18,423 bases of DNA from positions 1 to 18,423 of the forward strand of contig QKGY01000072.1 in assembly GCA_003250235.1 (NCBI GenBank). Direction: 5' to 3'. The notes beneath the pieces are model-generated. The model worked only from the letters and a program-made list of their open reading frames with translations, was not told where the DNA came from and ran no database searches. The stretch comes from Desulfuromonadaceae bacterium (GTDB lineage: Bacteria > Desulfobacterota > Desulfuromonadia > Desulfuromonadales > SZUA-540). The translations under genes were made by a program, and so were the position numbers. This document shows positions 1 to 7,775 of the stretch, in pieces (position 1 is the stretch's first letter; each line of letters starts with the position of its first letter).

Positions 1-20
1 ATAAGAATTTTCTTCGCCAC
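1..20 (-). CDS. possible start of a downstream gene (partial, response-regulator-like N-terminus)
   Basis: On the minus strand a GTG at 20-18 opens a frame reading V-A-K-K-I-L before the window ends. It is preceded by a GGAG-type ribosome binding site about nine bases upstream. A KKIL beginning is typical of response-regulator receiver domains (KKILIVDD), which would suit the signalling gene just upstream at 104-1804. Only six complete codons are visible, so the identity is a guess; the start itself is moderately supported by the ribosome binding site and by its spacing after the preceding stop. Confidence 0.35.
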
Positions 21-103
21 GTATCAGGGCTCCATTCTCTTTCGGGATTTAAATCCACAGGAAGGACGCACAGCGCACGTTTCGCGTGTCGAGAGCCGGA
101 AGG

Positions 104-1804
104 TTATTCGGCGCTTTTCCCACGAAGCCTTCTCTCCAGGAGAGTCTTCTCCATGGCAAGACCGGCCTGAGACAGAAAAATTTCAAGGGCTTCGGTATCG
201 CCTACCGGAGTCTGGTCCGGAAGATTGTCGCCATAGAGAATAGCAACAACCATACCTTCACTGACGATCGGTCCTAAAAAAATTTCTTCAGGTTCGGCCC
301 CGCCTAGTTGTTCCTTCAGATAATCATCCCAGTATCCACTGCCAAGCTGTACCTTCACGGCAGAGCGTTCTTCCAGAACCCTTTGGAATATTGAAGGTTC
401 GTTACGCGGGATCTTCATACGGCGCACTTTGACGTCAGCGGTCTCATCGGCGGACTCGATCCCGAATTGTCCCAGGCCAACGATCTCTTTTTCCTTTGCC
501 AAAAAGATCACCGCCCGATTCATCAGCTCGCTGGCAAATCTCAGCACGAGAAGAATAATCCCCCCCCCGAGCGAAGGATTGCCCAGCTCCTGAAGCATCC
601 CTTTTAGCAGGTGCAACCCAGGCGATTCCGGGCCGCGACCTATGCGAGCGGTAGAGCTTTCTTCTCCGAGCTCTTCCAGTAGTTCGGCGCCGAAATTGAA
701 TAATGAAGGTGATTCCGGCAGGTGACCAAAATTGTCAGAGAGAAGAGTATCGACCGTTTCCGCAAGTAACTCCAAGGCCTTGCGACCTTCAGGCTCCCGA
801 ATAAGCGTTTTTTTCGGTTTGGGCGCCGTACGTGTCACCCCAAGCTGAATCAAGCGCCGTTCCGTTTCTTCGTTGAAATGATCTGACATCATGAGGATGT
901 CGAGTTGCGGATATTTCCTTTTTATCGTCTCAACAACTTCCAGGCCGCCAAGGATACCCGTCCCATCGAGCCTGGGCATAATCAAATCGATCAACAGAGC
1001 CGGGGCATCCCCCTCTGCAACCGCCACTTCCAGAGCCCCCATGAAGTCTTTGCCAGAAGCAAAGGTACGGACCTCAAAACCCCGTTTTTTAAAATTTTTT
1101 CCGAGCTGATCCAATATAACCGGGTCGTCGTCGAGGATAAAGATGTCCCCTCGAGCAGTCGTCGAGGAGGCATCCACCGCACCCACGATGCTTTCTTCCT
1201 CAAGAGGGGCGGCACTCTCCCTGGATTCAGCCAAAAGGCTGTCTTCGTCAACCAAGGATTCCAGGGCTTCCTCTTCAAAGGACTCTCCACGGTGACGTTT
1301 TTCGTCATAGATGCGACTCCCCTCCATGGCAAGCCACTGAGGGTTGAGTCCCTGGTCGAGCATGAACTGCAGAGGGTTGAGGCTGGTACCGTTCATATCC
1401 CCGGGTTCACCGAGTTCAAAAGCAAACGTCCCCTCATTCCACCCGAAAAAGCTGTAGACGATTTTTTCAATCTGGACCCTGACGACATTTTCGATGGCAT
1501 CATCAAGGATATTGAATTTCTGAGAAAGGATGCTCCCCAGACGGGGCTGGGGATCGCACTGCTGCTGAAAGGCCAATGCGGCCCGGAGAGTCTCAAGCGT
1601 AACGATGCCGTTTCGGACCAACAGATCGCCGAGGTTCTCCTTGAAAGCGCTGGAGGTCGCCCGAATCACCTGTCCGTTGCGAAAATATACCCGTCCTTCC
1701 CGGCCACGGCTGTGAAGGGCCAGCACGCCCGACTTTCGACTCAAACTAACTATCTGGAGGATATCGCCTAGTCCGAGATCCTCAAGGTTTCCAACCAGGC
1801 TCAT
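104..1804 (-). CDS. PATAN (DUF4388)–receiver–GAF-like signalling protein
   Basis: A 566-residue protein with three parts. Residues 1-165 look like a PATAN/DUF4388 domain, with the typical start MSLVGNLEDLGLGDILQ and a 'GREGRVYFRNGQVI' segment. A Glu/Asp-rich linker runs to about 218. Residues 220-345 are a CheY-type receiver: acidic residues D225-D227, phosphoacceptor D273 in 'LIDLIMPRLDG', S307 at the Thr/Ser position and K329 in 'PKP'. The loop after D273 is slightly long. Residues 390-560 resemble a GAF-type sensor fold (inference from composition: an 'ELMNRAVIFLA' start and a 'GPIVSEGMVVAILYGDN' strand pair). No DNA-binding or enzymatic output domain is visible, so it probably acts through protein contacts, as other PATAN–receiver proteins are thought to. 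It lies 90 bases after der and may have its own promoter (1882-1854). Its ribosome binding site is weak. The exact pathway cannot be told. Confidence 0.85.
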   Translation of the reverse strand: MSLVGNLEDLGLGDILQIVSLSRKSGVLALHSRGREGRVYFRNGQVIRATSSAFKENLGDLLVRNGIVTLETLRAALAFQQQCDPQPRLGSILSQKFNILDDAIENVVRVQIEKIVYSFFGWNEGTFAFELGEPGDMNGTSLNPLQFMLDQGLNPQWLAMEGSRIYDEKRHRGESFEEEALESLVDEDSLLAESRESAAPLEEESIVGAVDASSTTARGDIFILDDDPVILDQLGKNFKKRGFEVRTFASGKDFMGALEVAVAEGDAPALLIDLIMPRLDGTGILGGLEVVETIKRKYPQLDILMMSDHFNEETERRLIQLGVTRTAPKPKKTLIREPEGRKALELLAETVDTLLSDNFGHLPESPSLFNFGAELLEELGEESSTARIGRGPESPGLHLLKGMLQELGNPSLGGGIILLVLRFASELMNRAVIFLAKEKEIVGLGQFGIESADETADVKVRRMKIPRNEPSIFQRVLEERSAVKVQLGSGYWDDYLKEQLGGAEPEEIFLGPIVSEGMVVAILYGDNLPDQTPVGDTEALEIFLSQAGLAMEKTLLERRLRGKSAE

Positions 1805-1853
1805 GAAAATCCACAGGTCAATTCACGTAAGGGTTTAAAATTAAATGAAAATA

Positions 1854-1882
1854 AATATATCCCAGGATATCCGACAAGTAAA
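1854..1882 (-). promoter_or_regulatory. candidate sigma-70 promoter for the PATAN–receiver gene
   Basis: In the 90-base AT-rich gap after der, the minus strand carries TTTACT (1882-1877), a 17-base spacer and TATATT (1859-1854). This predicts a start near 1847 and a leader of about 43 bases. The spacer holds a perfect GGATATCC palindrome at 1865-1872. The gene may thus be expressed apart from the rnc-era-der transcript. Seen by eye only. Confidence 0.4.
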
Positions 1883-1894
1883 GGTTTTTTCCCC

Positions 1895-3214
1895 CTAGGC
1901 TTTGCGGTCCCTGTCCTTGAAAAGAAGGCGGATAGGTGCCCCCTCAAAGCCAAAGGCCTCGCGGATCTTGTTCTGCAGATACCTCTCGTAAGAGAAGTGA
2001 ACTCCCTCGGCCTTATTGACAAAAACCACAAAACTCGGAGGACGCACCTGAGTCTGCGTCATGTAGAAAAACTTCAGACGGGTTCCCTGATAGACCGCAG
2101 GGGCGTGACTTCGTACGGCTTCCTCGAGAACCCGGTTCAGCGCCGCCGTGGGGACCTGGCGATTGAATTCGTTCGCTACATTCTCCACATCGGCCATAAT
2201 TTTGGCAACCCGCTGACCGGTAAGAGCGGACACAAACAGGATGGGCGCGAAAGGAAGGAATTTAAAGCTGAGGCGGAGTTTTTCCGTATATTGGCGCATG
2301 GTCGCATTGTTTTTCTCCACCTTATCCCACTTGTTGACGACCAGTATGACGGCCCTCCCCTTCTCATAGGCATAACCGGCTACCGTGATGTCCTGGTCCG
2401 TCACTCCTTCCTCGGCATCGATGACCACCAGAACGACATGGGCCCTGTCCATGGCTTTGAGCGCTTGGATGACGCTGAACTTCTCAAGCTTCTGGCTCAC
2501 TTTCCCCTTGCGGCGTATACCGGCCGTATCGATCAGCACATAGCGTTTCTGATTGTAGGTAAAGGGGGTATCCACACTGTCCCGCGTCGTGCCGGCAGTC
2601 GGGTTGGCCACAACCCGTTCATAGCCCAGAAGCTTGTTGACCAGAGAGGATTTCCCAACATTGGGGCGACCGATGACGGCCAGTCGGACCTCTTCGGTGT
2701 CTTTTTCCGGTGCCGCAGCAGGTGGCAGGAGCGACTGTACCGTATCGACCAGATCGGTTACGCCGATTCCGTGTTCAGCAGAAACGGGATACAGGACATC
2801 CAGACCGAGAGCGTAGAACTCGCTCATTGCCGCTTCCTGCTTGGGTCCGTCCACCTTGTTGACAACAAACAGAACAGGCTTGTCCACCCTGCGCAGCATC
2901 GAGGCAACTTCTTCATCCGACGGGGTCAATCCTTCCCGCGCGTCCATGACAAAAAGGATCACATCGGCCTCTTCGACAGCCAGCTGCGACTGCTCGCGCA
3001 TCTGTACCAGAAGCCTCTCCTCGCTGACCGGCTCGAATCCTCCGGTGTCCATAAGCGTGAACGGGACGTCGTAACGGGTAACCTCAGCGTAATTGCGATC
3101 CCGGGTAACGCCGGGGAAATCTTCCACAATGGCCTTGCGTTGACCGAGGATACGATTGAAAAGCGTGGACTTGCCCACATTGGGCCGACCAACGATAGCT
3201 ACAAGTGAACTCAT
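1895..3214 (-). CDS. der: ribosome-assembly GTPase Der (EngA)
   Basis: A 439-residue protein with the tandem GTPase layout that is diagnostic of Der/EngA, which is needed for late assembly of the 50S ribosomal subunit in the cytoplasm. The first G domain has GRPNVGKS at 9-16, DTGG at 56-59 and NKVD at 119-122. The second has GRPNVGKS at 182-189, DTAG at 229-232 and NKWD at 294-297. From about 350 the C-terminal KH-like domain follows, with the family segment 'LKFFYMTQTQVRPPSFVVFVN' region near 380-400. Length is normal for the family. The ATG at 3214 has an AGGAT site six bases upstream. It begins 38 bases after the era stop and is very likely co-transcribed with rnc and era. Confidence 0.97.
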   Translation of the reverse strand: MSSLVAIVGRPNVGKSTLFNRILGQRKAIVEDFPGVTRDRNYAEVTRYDVPFTLMDTGGFEPVSEERLLVQMREQSQLAVEEADVILFVMDAREGLTPSDEEVASMLRRVDKPVLFVVNKVDGPKQEAAMSEFYALGLDVLYPVSAEHGIGVTDLVDTVQSLLPPAAAPEKDTEEVRLAVIGRPNVGKSSLVNKLLGYERVVANPTAGTTRDSVDTPFTYNQKRYVLIDTAGIRRKGKVSQKLEKFSVIQALKAMDRAHVVLVVIDAEEGVTDQDITVAGYAYEKGRAVILVVNKWDKVEKNNATMRQYTEKLRLSFKFLPFAPILFVSALTGQRVAKIMADVENVANEFNRQVPTAALNRVLEEAVRSHAPAVYQGTRLKFFYMTQTQVRPPSFVVFVNKAEGVHFSYERYLQNKIREAFGFEGAPIRLLFKDRDRKA

Positions 3215-3252
3215 TTTATGATCCTGTTGAGAATAATCCGATGAAGAAACCC

Positions 3253-4155
3253 TTATTCGTATCCAAATTCTTTCAGAAGTTTGTCCGACTCGGTCCAGTT
3301 CTTCTGAACCTTGACGAAAAGCTCCAGGTAAACGCGACTGCCGAGCATCCTTTCGATATCGACACGGGCAGCTTTGCCAATGGAACGGATCTTTTCTCCG
3401 CCTTTGCCCAAAATGATTTTTTTATGGCTGTCCCGATCAACCAGGATGGCGGCACTGATGACAACGAGATTTTTCTCAGGTTTTTCAGTAAAGCTCTCGA
3501 CAATAACCGCGACCCCGTACGGCACTTCATCTCGAATCTGCTTCAAAACCTGCTCCCTGACCATCTCGGCGACGATGAACCGTTCGGGCAGATCGGTGAT
3601 CATGTCTTCCGGGTAATATCGAGGGCCAGGTGGAAGAAGTTTATGGGTGGCGGTTACGAGGGCATCGACCCCATTACCGGTGAGTCCGGAAATCGGAATA
3701 ATCGCCGAGAATTCCCGCTTGTGCGAATACGCTTCTATCAGGGGAAGCAGCGCCTCCGGGGACACCTTGTCTATCTTGTTGATGACCAGAATGACGGGAA
3801 CCTCGCTGCGGGAGAGCACCTCCAGAATAAAGTCATCCCCACCGCCAGGACGGTCGGTGGCCTCAACCAGAAACAGCACGATATCCACGTCGGAGCAGGC
3901 GGACATCGCCTGATCCACCATATATCGATTCAGTTTCCCGGTTCCCCGGTGAATCCCCGGCGTATCGAGAAACAGGATTTGCCCGTTCGGCTGGTTGTGT
4001 ATGCCGAGAATCCTGTTACGGGTCGTCTGAGGTTTGGGGGAGGCGATGGCAATCTTCTGCCCGAGTATCCGGTTCAGCAGGGTGGATTTCCCTACGTTGG
4101 GCCGACCGATAATGGAAACGAAGCCGGAACGAAAGTCTTCTGCGTCGGTATTCAA
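3253..4155 (-). CDS. era: GTPase Era (16S rRNA binding), TTG start
   Basis: Era binds the 3' end of 16S rRNA through a KH domain and helps mature the 30S subunit. From TTG at 4155 the protein is 300 residues, the usual length for Era. It shows GRPNVGKST at 17-25, DTPG at 64-67, NKID at 126-129 and a C-terminal KH domain with the 'GKGGEKIRSIG' loop near residue 230. The frame extends upstream to an ATG at 4215, but those 20 extra residues lie inside the preceding coding region. The TTG at 4155-4153 overlaps the upstream TGA (4154-4152) and has an AAGGA site eight bases before it, so translational coupling is likely. Start choice is inference; gene identity is firm. Confidence 0.95.
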   Translation of the reverse strand: MNTDAEDFRSGFVSIIGRPNVGKSTLLNRILGQKIAIASPKPQTTRNRILGIHNQPNGQILFLDTPGIHRGTGKLNRYMVDQAMSACSDVDIVLFLVEATDRPGGGDDFILEVLSRSEVPVILVINKIDKVSPEALLPLIEAYSHKREFSAIIPISGLTGNGVDALVTATHKLLPPGPRYYPEDMITDLPERFIVAEMVREQVLKQIRDEVPYGVAVIVESFTEKPEKNLVVISAAILVDRDSHKKIILGKGGEKIRSIGKAARVDIERMLGSRVYLELFVKVQKNWTESDKLLKEFGYE

Positions 4156-5174
4156 TCCTGTATTCCTTGATAAGAGGCCATTTCCATCAGGGAAATCGGC
4201 CCGGAGCCAAAACACACATGTCCCCTGGGAACATCCTCACGGGTCATTATGGAAAATTTTTCTGAAAATCGGCGAAGATATTCCACGTTCTGCTTTTTCT
4301 GGCCCAGAGCATCGGAGAGATCGGCCAAACAGACAGCCCCGTCGGTTCTGCCTTCCCTGATAGCCCGCGTGAAAGCTCTTCGCCACAAACGCGAACGAAC
4401 CATCTGCCCGAAGGCGGGATGATAGGGACCTGCCACAACACCTGTTTCGCCTTCAAGTCCGTCGGTAGCCTGCAATCCCATGCGGATCACAGGGACACCG
4501 GCCTGCTGACAGCGCCACAGCATCTCTGCTCCCAGATCAACCCCCTGCTCCAGGGTCAGAGGTGTGAACTCTCCGAGGCGGAAAAGGGTCTCAAGGCCGC
4601 TCCCGGCAAGCACAACGGTGGGGTAGATCCTGAGAAAATCCGGTTGCAGCGCCAGCGCCTTGTCGAGAGAATACAAGGCCTCGGCGCGGTCCGCTCCCGG
4701 CAATCCCGGCATCAACTGCAAACCGATAGAAATCCCGGCACGGCGCAATCGATCTACCGCCTTGCCGGCATCGTTAGGCGTATGGCCGCGACCGCTCAAC
4801 GACAAAACCGTGCAAGAAAAGGACTGGCAGCCAATTTCGACCGTTTGGACCGGAAACTCGCCAAGCAGGGCGACATGACGATCTTCAAGGGCATCGGGTC
4901 GCGTTGACAAGCGAATTCCACGGATGCGCCCCGCCGCGACAAATGTTCGGGCGACACAGAGGTATTCACGCTGCCGTTCTTCGGGAAGCAGCGTAAAGGT
5001 ACCACCGTAAAAGGCGACTTCGCCGAAGCCGGACCGCGGCAACAACCGGTCGAGATACTCCGCAACCACAGAGGGGTCCCAAGCCCCCGACTGTCCGGTG
5101 GTTTTTTCCTGCTGACAGAAAAGACAGCGGTGCGGGCACCCGACATGGGGAATGAACAAGGGAAAAATCTGCAT
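4152..5174 (-). CDS. Elp3-like radical SAM protein without acetyltransferase domain
   Basis: A 340-residue radical SAM enzyme. Cysteines C13, C17 and C20 (GCPHRCLFC) form the CX3CX2C motif for the 4Fe-4S cluster that cleaves S-adenosylmethionine. FYGGTF at 55-60 corresponds to the SAM-binding GGE-like loop. STRPD at 90-94, 'EIGCQS' at 113-118 and 'YPTVVLAGSGLE' at 184-195 are hallmarks shared with the Elp3 radical SAM core, which in Elongator modifies wobble uridine in tRNA. Elp3's GNAT acetyltransferase domain is absent: the protein ends about where it would begin. It starts six bases after the rnc stop and its own stop overlaps the era start, so it is embedded in an RNA-processing operon. 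An RNA substrate is a reasonable inference, but the reaction is unknown. Elp3-like stand-alone proteins are commonly annotated only as 'radical SAM protein'. Confidence 0.88.
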   Translation of the reverse strand: MQIFPLFIPHVGCPHRCLFCQQEKTTGQSGAWDPSVVAEYLDRLLPRSGFGEVAFYGGTFTLLPEERQREYLCVARTFVAAGRIRGIRLSTRPDALEDRHVALLGEFPVQTVEIGCQSFSCTVLSLSGRGHTPNDAGKAVDRLRRAGISIGLQLMPGLPGADRAEALYSLDKALALQPDFLRIYPTVVLAGSGLETLFRLGEFTPLTLEQGVDLGAEMLWRCQQAGVPVIRMGLQATDGLEGETGVVAGPYHPAFGQMVRSRLWRRAFTRAIREGRTDGAVCLADLSDALGQKKQNVEYLRRFSEKFSIMTREDVPRGHVCFGSGPISLMEMASYQGIQD

Positions 5175-5180
5175 AAGCTC

Positions 5181-5882
5181 TCAGGCTTTCTCGAGTTTTT
5201 CCAGAGCCTCGCGGGCCGCTTCCTGCTCCGCTGCCTTCTTGGTGCGCCCCGTCCCATGTCCGATGGGTCTGTCGTCGAAACACACCTCGACGGTGTACTG
5301 ACGCTCGTGATCCGGTCCCTCGGCCCGAATCAGGTTGTATGTCGGAGGCCTATTATGTCTGGCCTGCAGAAATACCTGTAACCGGGTTTTGTGATCGACA
5401 CCGGCTTTGCAGCGAGCAGAGCGACGAATTACATCGAGGAAAAGGGATGCGACGATTTTCTTCACCGCGCCGTAACCGACATCCCAAAAAACGGCTCCCA
5501 GAAGGGCCTCCATGGCATCCGCCAGCAGGCTGTCCTTATCCCTCCCACCACTTCGATCCTCTCCCTTGCCCAGCAGCAGACAGGAACCGATTTCAAGTTG
5601 TCGGGCAACGGTGGCGAGTCCTTTTTCGTTGACGACCTCGGCACGGATTCGGGTCATTTCTCCTTCAGGCAGATCAGGGAATTGAATAAACAGGGTTTCG
5701 CTGACCGCCAGATCCAGAACGGCGTCCCCCAGAAATTCCAAACGTTCATTGAATGGCAGGGTTGCACCGACCTGCTCATTGCTGAAAGACTTGTGGGTCA
5801 TGGCCTCACGCAGATATTCGGGATGAATAAACCGGTAGCCGATTTTATCCATCAATATCTCTTCGCAATCCCGCAAGCTCAC
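5181..5882 (-). CDS. rnc: ribonuclease III, GTG start
   Basis: RNase III cleaves double-stranded RNA, including the 16S/23S precursor. From GTG at 5882 it is 233 residues, normal for the family. The catalytic domain has the signature NERLEFLGDAV at 45-55 (E49, D53) and D122 and E125 in 'ADAMEALLGA', which bind Mg2+. A double-stranded RNA-binding domain follows from about 163, ending in the basic-helix pattern 'GRTKKAAEQEAAREAL'. The frame is open upstream to an ATG at 5945, but that ATG lies within the predicted -10 region, so it would not be on the mRNA. The GTG has a GGAGG site at 5894-5890, seven bases away. A second GTG at 5885 is too close to that site. First gene of the rnc–radical SAM–era–der transcript. 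Confidence 0.95.
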   Translation of the reverse strand: MSLRDCEEILMDKIGYRFIHPEYLREAMTHKSFSNEQVGATLPFNERLEFLGDAVLDLAVSETLFIQFPDLPEGEMTRIRAEVVNEKGLATVARQLEIGSCLLLGKGEDRSGGRDKDSLLADAMEALLGAVFWDVGYGAVKKIVASLFLDVIRRSARCKAGVDHKTRLQVFLQARHNRPPTYNLIRAEGPDHERQYTVEVCFDDRPIGHGTGRTKKAAEQEAAREALEKLEKA

Positions 5883-5936
5883 CACAATTCCTCCAAAGCC
5901 CCACGACGTCATTAGCCAGGGCACTAAATGGCGTGG

Positions 5937-5965
5937 AGTATACAAGAATCCCTTATCCCGATCAA
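5937..5965 (-). promoter_or_regulatory. sigma-70 promoter for the rnc operon
   Basis: Minus strand TTGATC (5965-5960), 17-base spacer, TATACT (5942-5937). The predicted start is near 5930, giving a leader of about 48 bases before the GTG at 5882. It lies back to back with the tmk promoter. Strong match by eye, not tested. Confidence 0.6.
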
Positions 5966-5993
5966 TGTTTACCGGCTCAAAGCAATGTTTTCC

Positions 5994-6023
5994 TTGATTC
6001 CGGTCACTGGCATTTCCTATAAT
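5994..6023 (+). promoter_or_regulatory. sigma-70 promoter for the tmk-holB-ricT-metG operon
   Basis: Plus strand TTGATT (5994-5999), 18-base spacer and a perfect TATAAT (6018-6023). The predicted start is near 6030, about 35 bases before the tmk ATG. A consensus TTGACA also occurs at 6042-6047, but no good -10 follows it. Confidence 0.6.
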
Positions 6024-6064
6024 ATGGAGCTTTTAGAGATATTGACATTAATTTTGCGGATATC

Positions 6065-6712
6065 ATGAATTTTTTTATCACGTTCGAAGGGATCGAAGGA
6101 TGCGGAAAGACCACCCAGTTGCGCCTGTTGACCCAACAGTTGCGCCTCCTGGGGAGGGATGTGGTCACCACCCGCGAGCCGGGAGGCTGCCCCATCGCCG
6201 ACGCAATCCGCAATATCCTGCTCGACCCGGGCAACCATAACCTTGCGGCGAGAGCGGAACTGCTGCTCTATGCGGCAGCACGCGCTCAACACATTGACGA
6301 AGTCATACGCCCCGCCCTTCGCGATGGCAAGATGGTCCTGTGCGATCGCTTTACCGATGCCACCATTGCCTATCAGGGATACGGAAGAGGGCTTGACCGC
6401 GAGCTGATCGCCTCCCTTAATGCATTGGCTTCTTCCGGCACCATGCCAGATCTGACCATCCTTCTCGACATGCCGGCCGAAGAGGGATTGCAGCGCGCGC
6501 GCTCCAGAAACACGACGCAGACGCTGGAACATGAAGGACGATTCGAGCAGGAATCCCTCGAGTTCCATCGCCGTGTCCGCCAGGGATACCTGGATCTCGC
6601 CCAGAGGGAAAAAAGGATCCTGGTCATCGACGCAATGGGCCCCCCTGAGAGCGTATCCGAGAGAATCTTCAAAGCCTTGGAGCCGAAACTCTTTACGGAG
6701 CGCTGTTCATGA
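6065..6712 (+). CDS. tmk: thymidylate kinase
   Basis: Phosphorylates dTMP to dTDP with ATP, the last specific step in dTTP supply. The 215-residue protein has the P-loop 'EGIEGCGKTT' (G9 to T16), the dTMP-binding region 'REPGG' at 37-41, the DRF motif at 94-96 followed by 'TDATIAYQGYGRG' and an arginine-containing lid at about 144-159 (RARSRNTTQTLEHEGRF). Length is normal. The ATG at 6065 has only a modest GCGGA site. Its stop overlaps the holB start by four bases (ATGA at 6709-6712), indicating coupled translation of two DNA-replication functions. Confidence 0.97.
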   Translation: MNFFITFEGIEGCGKTTQLRLLTQQLRLLGRDVVTTREPGGCPIADAIRNILLDPGNHNLAARAELLLYAAARAQHIDEVIRPALRDGKMVLCDRFTDATIAYQGYGRGLDRELIASLNALASSGTMPDLTILLDMPAEEGLQRARSRNTTQTLEHEGRFEQESLEFHRRVRQGYLDLAQREKRILVIDAMGPPESVSERIFKALEPKLFTERCS

Positions 6713-7677
6713 CTTTTGCCCACATTCTCGGACATGACAGGCAAAAAGATCTTCTGCGCAGGGCCATTGCGTCAGGGCATCTGGCGCATGCCTATCTCTT
6801 TCAGGGCCCGGACGGTGTCGGGAAAAGACTGATCGCGCTGGCATTCGTCAGGGCTATTTTTTGTGAGAACGGAACAGGATGTGGCGTTTGCACGGCCTGC
6901 CGCAAAGTGGACCACAACAACCATCCGGATCTGCATATCCTTGAAGCGGATGGCTCTTCCATAAAGATCGAACAGGTCCGTACCATCCAGAAAGAACTGT
7001 CTTACCGCCCATTGGAGTCACCGAGGAAGGTTTGTTTGATCGATGGGGCGGAAAAAATGAACCCGGCTGCCGGGAATGCCTTATTGAAAACACTGGAAGA
7101 ACCCAAGGGAGAAGCTCTAATCATTCTGCTCACCTCTCAGCCCGAGCGGGTACTGATTACGATTCAGTCCCGATGCCAGCGCATTGCCTTCTCGAGCATC
7201 TCCCGCCATAAACTCCAGGAGGTACTGAGCGAGAGACTCGGTATCGAGGGAACCCAGGGACACGTGCTTGCCTCTCTTTCCGAGGGCAGCTTCAAAAAAG
7301 CCCTTGGCAAAGATCGTGACCTCTACCTGGAAAAGCGCCGCGATCTGCTAAAAACCCTGACCGGTCTGTCGGCGGGAAGCATTATCCCCCTTTTCAAGCT
7401 GGCCGAGGAGCTTGCGGCAGAGAAAGACCGTCTGCAGGAAATTCTTGAAATTTTCCAAGCCTTTTACCGGGATCTGCTTCTTTACAGAAAAGGTTTGCAG
7501 GAAAGTCACCTGATCAACATTGACTTGATGGACAAAATTCGCCGAGTTGCCACTCAAGAAACAGATTCCACGCTTCTGGCAAAACTGGAGGCCATTACGG
7601 AGAGTCGCAAGCAGATCGAACGCAACGTCAACCGCCAATTGGCTCTGGAAGTTCTTCTGATGCGTCTGGCCGCCTGA
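6709..7677 (+). CDS. holB: DNA polymerase III subunit delta'
   Basis: Clamp-loader subunit of the replicative DNA polymerase. The 322-residue protein begins with the AAA+ fold: 'HAYLFQGPDGVGKR' at 27-40, in which the Walker A threonine/serine is replaced by R40, fitting the known inability of delta' to hydrolyse ATP. A zinc module follows with C52, C58, C61 and C64. Then come 'IDGAEKMNPAAGNALLKTLEEP' region residues 111-132 and the SRC motif at 154-156, the arginine-finger element of delta'. The C-terminal collar helices fill about 210-322. Translation is coupled to tmk by the ATGA overlap, with a GGAG site eight bases upstream inside tmk. This separates it from DnaX (tau/gamma), which is longer and has an intact Walker A. 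Confidence 0.93.
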   Translation: MTFAHILGHDRQKDLLRRAIASGHLAHAYLFQGPDGVGKRLIALAFVRAIFCENGTGCGVCTACRKVDHNNHPDLHILEADGSSIKIEQVRTIQKELSYRPLESPRKVCLIDGAEKMNPAAGNALLKTLEEPKGEALIILLTSQPERVLITIQSRCQRIAFSSISRHKLQEVLSERLGIEGTQGHVLASLSEGSFKKALGKDRDLYLEKRRDLLKTLTGLSAGSIIPLFKLAEELAAEKDRLQEILEIFQAFYRDLLLYRKGLQESHLINIDLMDKIRRVATQETDSTLLAKLEAITESRKQIERNVNRQLALEVLLMRLAA

Positions 7678-7775
7678 TCGATGCGAGTATCGCCCGGGGA
7701 GACCGGGACGGCTCAACCATAAACCCACGACAACCTGAGAAGGCAGCGCTTGCCTCCATTTCACAAGGGATTATA

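Noticed and set aside
905..1771. Long plus-strand open frame (288 codons) antisense to the PATAN–receiver gene
   Set aside because: No ribosome binding site and no recognisable domain; its sequence is the mirror of a well-supported coding region.
1997..3208. Plus-strand open frame of 403 codons antisense to der
   Set aside because: Der motifs on the other strand are unambiguous; the plus-strand translation shows no fold-like pattern and no ribosome binding site.
3205..4170. Plus-strand open frame of 321 codons antisense to era
   Set aside because: It mirrors the GTPase gene almost end to end and has no family features.
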